A DNA stretch of 64,000 nucleotides, from contig JADFWU010000016.1 in NCBI GenBank assembly GCA_015234045.1, positions 1 through 64,000 on the forward strand, read 5' to 3'. The first letter of the stretch is position 1, and each line of letters begins with the position of its first letter. This document shows positions 59,269 to 64,000 of the stretch, piece by piece. The DNA comes from Magnetococcales bacterium (GTDB taxonomy: Bacteria > Pseudomonadota > Magnetococcia > Magnetococcales > JADFWU01). The notes beneath the pieces are model-generated. The model was not told the origin of the DNA. It saw only the letters and a list, made by a program, of their open reading frames with translations, and made no database searches. A program made the translations under genes and the position numbers.

Positions 59269-62200
59269 ATGTCTCGTTTTTGTTCAATACTGGATTTTGT
59301 AAATCATAAGAAAAACATCTCTGGTCTTCAAAAACAGAAATCCACAATTTCTGCATTCAATCATGCCCCAGCCCCAGTCAACACAAATCATGCTTTCACT
59401 CTTGAACCACGCATTCTGTTTGATGCAGCTGGCGCTCTGACCATGATCAGTGAGGGTGAGATTAATGAAACCGACATGGACAACTGCGCTTGTGACAACG
59501 CCTTACCCATAACCCCGGACAATGGCAGTGATACTGCGGCAGAACTACTGAACTCGGCACTGCTAACACTTTCTGGAACAGAGAGTTCTACTGACGCGTT
59601 AGATTCCGAAGAACATATAGCCGACACGCCTCTCTCTTTGAACGCGAGACGAGAGATTGTTTTTATTGATCAAGCTATCGAAAATTATGGTGATTTACTC
59701 ACCGGCGTATCATCCTCTGCTGAAATCGTGCTGATTGACGGCGATGGAATCCATCAAATTACCGAATATTTAAAGAGTCAACAGGGGATTGACGCTATTC
59801 ATATTCTTTCCCATGGTGGTATGGGATTTATTGAGCTAGGTGATGACCACCTCTCACTGGAAACATTAAATCAGGACCAATCAGCCATCCAGTCCTGGGG
59901 AAATGCACTCACTGAAAATGGAGATATTTTGCTCTATGGATGTAATGTAAGTGGAAATAGTGAGGGACAAGATTTTATTAGACAACTCTCTGAACTAACC
60001 GGTGCTGATGTTGCTGCCTCTGATGATATTACTGGACATGCAACACTAAGCGGTAACTGGAATCTCGAATCTCAGACAGGTATTATTGAACCAAACTTTT
60101 CTATCACTGATAATATGAGCGATTCTTTTCTTCAGTCGCTTGCTGTTGTCAGTGGCACAGAGCTTTTGGAAGATATGGGGGCGGACACCACTGACGGAAT
60201 CAACACTTCTGGATGGTCAACAAACAATACTTATTACTACCTTACCGGCACTACTCATGATGCAACGGCCGTTGCCTATGTAGAAGTGGACACAAACTAT
60301 ATTAGCAAGTTTGATATTACTGAAATATATTTTGCTTGTACCGGGGATCAACCACTAGATGCTGGCGGATTTGTTTTAACTGGTTATAAAACTGATTCAA
60401 CAACCGTAAGCTGGACTTCCAGTTATGAAACATATTCCCAGTTTTCCGCGAGCATTGTCTGGACTAATCTGACAAAGATTAAATTTTTTGCAGACTCCTC
60501 AAAAAATCAAGAAGCTAGCGCTTCTCCCTCTTGGATGGGCGTTGGTTCCATCACTTTTGGAACGGTAACAGAAGGAGGTGGCGACACCACGTCACCAACG
60601 GTTACCAGCGTTTCAGCCACCACAGCTGACGGCACATATGGAATCAGTGACACCATTGACATAACAGTCACTTTCGATGAATCCGTCACCGTCACCGGCA
60701 CGCCACAAATCACCCTGGAAACCGGCACTTCTGATGCCGTTGTGGACTACAGCAGCGGATCAGGCAGTGCAACACTGACTTTTCAATATACAATCAGTGC
60801 CGGTGAAAGCAGTTCGGATCTTGCCTACTTGAGCACCAGCGCTCTGGACCTTAATGGCGGCACCATTGCCGATTCCTCTGCCAATACCGCAACATTGACC
60901 TTGTCTACACCCGGTGCAGCCAACTCTTTGAGCAATAGCAAAGCCCTAGTGGTAGATGGCGTTGCACCAACGGTTTCCAGTGTTTCAGCCACCACAGCCG
61001 ATGGCACATATGGAATCAGCGACACCATTGATATAACAGTCACCTTTGATGAATCCGTCACCGTCACCGGCACGCCACAAATCACCCTGGAAACCGGCAC
61101 TTCTGATGCGATTGTTGACTACAGCAGCGGCTCTGGTAGCGCCACATTAACTTTCCAATATACCGTTAGCGCAGGCGAAACCAGCTCTGATCTGGACTAC
61201 ATAAGCACCAGTGCTCTGGCACTCAACAGCGGCACCATCCTTGATTCCGCAGGCAATGCAGCCACGCTGACTCTGGCCTCTCCTGGCGCAGCCAACTCCC
61301 TTGGCAATAATAAAGCCCTGGCCTTGGATACAACAGCGCCTACGGTTACCGATGGTAATGTCTCCATCAGCGGCAGCAGTGGCACCTCTGGTGCGTACAT
61401 AGTTGGTGATACAATCACCGCCACTTGGGACAACACCGGCTCCGGTGATAACAACAGCGACATCAATACCGTTACCGTTGATTTTAGCAGTTTCGGCGGC
61501 GGTGCAGCAGTATCAGCGACTAACAGTTCAGAAACCTGGACAGCCACCTATACCCTTGTCTCTGGTTCCATTGATGGTACCAGTCTGAACGTCAGTGTCA
61601 CTGCCACTGATGATGCCAGCAACGCCACCACCACATCGGACAGCACCAATGCCACTGTTGACAACCAGGTAGCCACCGTTACCGATGGCAACCTCTCCAT
61701 CACCAGCAGTGGCAGCGGCACGTCTGGAGCCTATATCATCGGCGACACGATCACCGCCCAATGGGATAACACCGGCAGCGGCGACAACAATGGTGACATC
61801 TCTACAGTTACCATGGATTTCAGCAGTTTTGGCGGCGGTTCAGCGGTCTCTGCCACCAACAGTTCAGACACCTGGTCAGCATCATACACCGTTGTTTCAG
61901 GCTCCATTGACAGCAGCAGCCTGAATGTCTCAGCATCCGCCTCTGATGACGCTGGCAATAGCGCTACAACCACGAGTGACACATCCAATCTCACTTTGGA
62001 TAATCAAGTACCCGTTGTCACAGATGGCAACATCTCTATCACCAGTTCCGGCAGTGGCACCAGCGGCGCGTATATCGTTGGAGATACCGTCACCGTCCAG
62101 TGGGATAACACCGGCAGTGGCGACAATAACGGTGATATTGCCTCCGTTACCGTGGATTTCTCCGCCTTTGGCGGCGGTGCTTCCGTCTCCGCAACCAACA

Positions 62201-64000
62201 GTTCAGACACATGGACCGCCTCTTACACCATCGTCTCCGGCACCATTGACAGCAGTAGTCTGAATGCCTCCGTCTCGGCCACAGATGACGCTGCCAACAC
62301 CGCCACCACCACCGCTGATAGCAGTAATTTAACCCTGGATAATCAAGAACCCTCAGTCAACTCGGTGAGCGTGCCCAGCGATGGCACATATGTTGCCGAT
62401 GACACCCTGGATTTTACCGTAAACTTTGACGAAGCAGTCACGGTTGATACAGGTAGCGGCACGCCAACCATCAGCTTTGATCTTGGCGGCTCTACAAAAT
62501 CAGCCGCCTATCTCAGCGGTTCCACTACCACGGCATTGGTATTCCGCTACACCGTAATCAGTGACGATATTGACTTGGATGGTATTACTGCACCCACAGC
62601 GATCACGTTGAATTCCGGCACCATTCAGGACGACAAAGGCAATGATGCCAGCACCAGCCTGACCAGCGTGGGCAGTACCACCAACGTCCTGGTGGACGCA
62701 GTCGCGCCAACATTCAACAGCGCTGGTTCCACGCCCAATGATGGTGATTCAGGGGTCGCCATTGCCGATGATATTATCGTTGATTTCAGCGAAGACATCG
62801 CCGCTGGCACTGGAAACATCACCCTCTATAACGTGACCGACAGCACCACTACCGAAACCTATGACATCTCCGGCGCAGGCTCCGGCACATCACCCACAGC
62901 GGGCACCATCTCGATAAGTAGCGATAAACTCTATATTGATCCCACCAGCACTCTGAGTGCCGGCAAGCAGTACAGCATCCAAGTAGCCACCACCGCCATC
63001 GAGGATACCGCAGGCAACAGCTTTGCCGGAATTACCGACACCACCACCTTAAATTTCTATACCATCCCACTGGTCACCCTCTCTGCATCACCGACAAGCA
63101 CCAGTGAGAACGGCGGCACGTCCACCATCACCGCCACCTTGAACCAAACATCCAGCAGCACTGTCACCATCAATCTATCCACAAGCGGCACAGCCACAGA
63201 CAGCGGCACCGATTATTCGCTCTCATCCAACAGCATCACCATCACCGCAGGCAACACCACCGGCACCACCACCCTGACCGGCGTTGATGATGCTGCCTCC
63301 GAGGGCGATGAAACCGCTATCATTGATATCAATACGGTGACCAATGGTGCAGAAAGCGGCACCCAATCCGTCACCATCACCCTGACCGATGATGACAATA
63401 CAGCCCCTGAAGTTGATCTGGATACCAGCAGTGGCGGTGTGGATTATTCAGTCACCTTCACCGAAGGCGGCGGCAACATCGATATCGCCAACAGCAGTAA
63501 TTTGGACGTCACTGACGCGGATACCGACACCATCGCCACCGTCATCATCTCCCTGACCAATGATCAGGATGGTGCCAGCGAATATCTGACCTCCACAGTC
63601 AACAATGGTAATGTCACTGTGTCCAATAACGACAGTGATACCATCACCCTCACTGATGCCGGAAGCGCCTCCTATGCCGACTTTGAAGCGGTATTGGATG
63701 GTATTCAGTATGTCAACAGCACCACCACACCGGACACCACGACCCGCACAGTAACCGTGGTCGCCAACGATGGTACCACCGATGGCAGTGCAGCTACCGC
63801 ATCAATTACCGTGGATGCCCTGCCCGTAGTCAGTTCCGTGTCCGTACCCTCTGACGCAACCTACAAATCTGGTGACACACTTGATTTTACTGTAACATTC
63901 AGCGAATCCGTCATCGTTGACACCAGCAGCGGCACACCCTATTTTGAACTCACAGTTGGTTCGTCCACCGTCAATGCCAGCTATAATGGCAGCGATGACG
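59269..64000 (+). CDS. Giant LEPR-XLL / DUF4347 surface adhesin (5' part)
   Basis: Open to the window edge: 1577 codons from ATG 59269 with no stop, so the true protein is larger. FTLEPRILFDAAG (about residues 43-55) is the LEPR-XLL signature of giant exported proteins. DUF4347 follows (about 129-290), with ILSHGGMGFIELG (His182) and DILLYGCNVSGNSEG (Cys225) like a caspase/CHAT-type dyad. From about 443 come tandem Ig/cadherin-like units, two with a 372-base period and three with a 333-339-base period. Next are a Big_5/SbsA-like unit (FSEDIAAGTGNITLYNV), a Calx-beta domain (near 1265-1380) and more repeats. There is no classic signal peptide, so type I secretion with a C-terminal signal beyond the window is likely. 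Confidence 0.88.
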   Translation, partial: MSRFCSILDFVNHKKNISGLQKQKSTISAFNHAPAPVNTNHAFTLEPRILFDAAGALTMISEGEINETDMDNCACDNALPITPDNGSDTAAELLNSALLTLSGTESSTDALDSEEHIADTPLSLNARREIVFIDQAIENYGDLLTGVSSSAEIVLIDGDGIHQITEYLKSQQGIDAIHILSHGGMGFIELGDDHLSLETLNQDQSAIQSWGNALTENGDILLYGCNVSGNSEGQDFIRQLSELTGADVAASDDITGHATLSGNWNLESQTGIIEPNFSITDNMSDSFLQSLAVVSGTELLEDMGADTTDGINTSGWSTNNTYYYLTGTTHDATAVAYVEVDTNYISKFDITEIYFACTGDQPLDAGGFVLTGYKTDSTTVSWTSSYETYSQFSASIVWTNLTKIKFFADSSKNQEASASPSWMGVGSITFGTVTEGGGDTTSPTVTSVSATTADGTYGISDTIDITVTFDESVTVTGTPQITLETGTSDAVVDYSSGSGSATLTFQYTISAGESSSDLAYLSTSALDLNGGTIADSSANTATLTLSTPGAANSLSNSKALVVDGVAPTVSSVSATTADGTYGISDTIDITVTFDESVTVTGTPQITLETGTSDAIVDYSSGSGSATLTFQYTVSAGETSSDLDYISTSALALNSGTILDSAGNAATLTLASPGAANSLGNNKALALDTTAPTVTDGNVSISGSSGTSGAYIVGDTITATWDNTGSGDNNSDINTVTVDFSSFGGGAAVSATNSSETWTATYTLVSGSIDGTSLNVSVTATDDASNATTTSDSTNATVDNQVATVTDGNLSITSSGSGTSGAYIIGDTITAQWDNTGSGDNNGDISTVTMDFSSFGGGSAVSATNSSDTWSASYTVVSGSIDSSSLNVSASASDDAGNSATTTSDTSNLTLDNQVPVVTDGNISITSSGSGTSGAYIVGDTVTVQWDNTGSGDNNGDIASVTVDFSAFGGGASVSATNSSDTWTASYTIVSGTIDSSSLNASVSATDDAANTATTTADSSNLTLDNQEPSVNSVSVPSDGTYVADDTLDFTVNFDEAVTVDTGSGTPTISFDLGGSTKSAAYLSGSTTTALVFRYTVISDDIDLDGITAPTAITLNSGTIQDDKGNDASTSLTSVGSTTNVLVDAVAPTFNSAGSTPNDGDSGVAIADDIIVDFSEDIAAGTGNITLYNVTDSTTTETYDISGAGSGTSPTAGTISISSDKLYIDPTSTLSAGKQYSIQVATTAIEDTAGNSFAGITDTTTLNFYTIPLVTLSASPTSTSENGGTSTITATLNQTSSSTVTINLSTSGTATDSGTDYSLSSNSITITAGNTTGTTTLTGVDDAASEGDETAIIDINTVTNGAESGTQSVTITLTDDDNTAPEVDLDTSSGGVDYSVTFTEGGGNIDIANSSNLDVTDADTDTIATVIISLTNDQDGASEYLTSTVNNGNVTVSNNDSDTITLTDAGSASYADFEAVLDGIQYVNSTTTPDTTTRTVTVVANDGTTDGSAATASITVDALPVVSSVSVPSDATYKSGDTLDFTVTFSESVIVDTSSGTPYFELTVGSSTVNASYNGSDD
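60595..61338 (+). repeat. Two 372-bp tandem coding repeats in the adhesin
   Basis: Units begin at about 60595 and 60967 (ccaacggttaccagcg / ccaacggtttccagtg), share long identical stretches such as gaatccgtcaccgtcaccgg, and encode a 124-residue Ig-like domain twice. High nucleotide identity suggests recent duplication or gene conversion. Confidence 0.8.
61345..62350 (+). repeat. Three 333-339-bp tandem coding repeats in the adhesin
   Basis: Units start at about 61345, 61678 and 62017 (gttaccgatggtaatgtctcc and variants) and encode V-T-D-G-N-x-S-I-x-S-x-G-S-G-T-S-G-A-Y-I-V/I-G-D-T type Ig-like domains of 111-113 residues. Periods are 333 and 339 bases, in frame. Confidence 0.8.

Noticed and set aside
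60595-62350. Tandem repeats as a CRISPR or satellite array
   Set aside because: Repeats are 333-372 bases, in frame and code for Ig-like domains of the adhesin.

Overview
The window looks like chromosome from a free-living Gram-negative proteobacterium of moderate GC. The evidence is ordinary proteobacterial housekeeping genes (hisI-hisE, thrC, argJ, maeB fused to phosphotransacetylase), a lipoprotein with a lipobox, several very large exported proteins, many hybrid two-component and c-di-GMP genes, and a giant adhesin carrying the LEPR-XLL and DUF4347 signatures. The mixture resembles Magnetococcales or environmental gammaproteobacteria, but I cannot fix the taxon. I see no tRNA, rRNA or CRISPR array.

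Left end (1-9.7 kb): an IS1182-type transposase fragment, then an intact-looking IS1380-family element (349-1927). Next come a minus-strand group for a GAF, a leucine-rich-repeat and a FecR-type exported protein, then hisI, a hisE-PilZ fusion, a HIT protein, a TPR-sulfotransferase and a CYTH phosphatase. Small TAGGAGTTACGCAGTTGA elements are scattered here, with one intact 116-bp copy at 8605-8720. A solo IS1380 end lies at 8816-8840.

9.7-20 kb: thrC is followed by three consecutive exported-protein genes. The middle one is split by an 11-C run and shares a distinctive module with the third. A terminator follows, then a short run of an unknown gene, mutT, a WGR protein and a glyoxalase II-like hydrolase, with a convergent SLC13 permease.

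20-38 kb: two enormous minus-strand exported proteins (RCC1/Ig/PKD/cyclophilin, 2258 aa; VCBS-like plus beta-propeller, 1071 aa), a Nudix gene, and a phosphorelay operon (hybrid kinase, REC-PAS regulator, zinc-ribbon protein, 54-aa membrane peptide). A PAS-GAF-GGDEF diguanylate cyclase follows.

38-50 kb: an arsenate resistance operon (arsR, ArsJ-associated GAPDH, arsJ) behind a clear promoter/operator, then a hybrid kinase whose sensor has collapsed by internal deletion. A tightly coupled glycan operon follows: methyltransferase, DegT aminotransferase, split transketolase, sugar-phosphate transferase and glycosyltransferase. Two micro-genes lie after it.

50-64 kb: argJ, a lipoprotein, an Rpn/DUF4351 remnant and maeB. 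The end is an AT-rich-flanked locus with three tandem tail-collar paralogues, a GNAT, a DUF6916-like protein, a sulfotransferase and the start of a giant LEPR-XLL/DUF4347 adhesin that runs off the window. This last locus is the best candidate for an undescribed surface system. The HisE-PilZ fusion and the split-transketolase glycan operon are the next most interesting.
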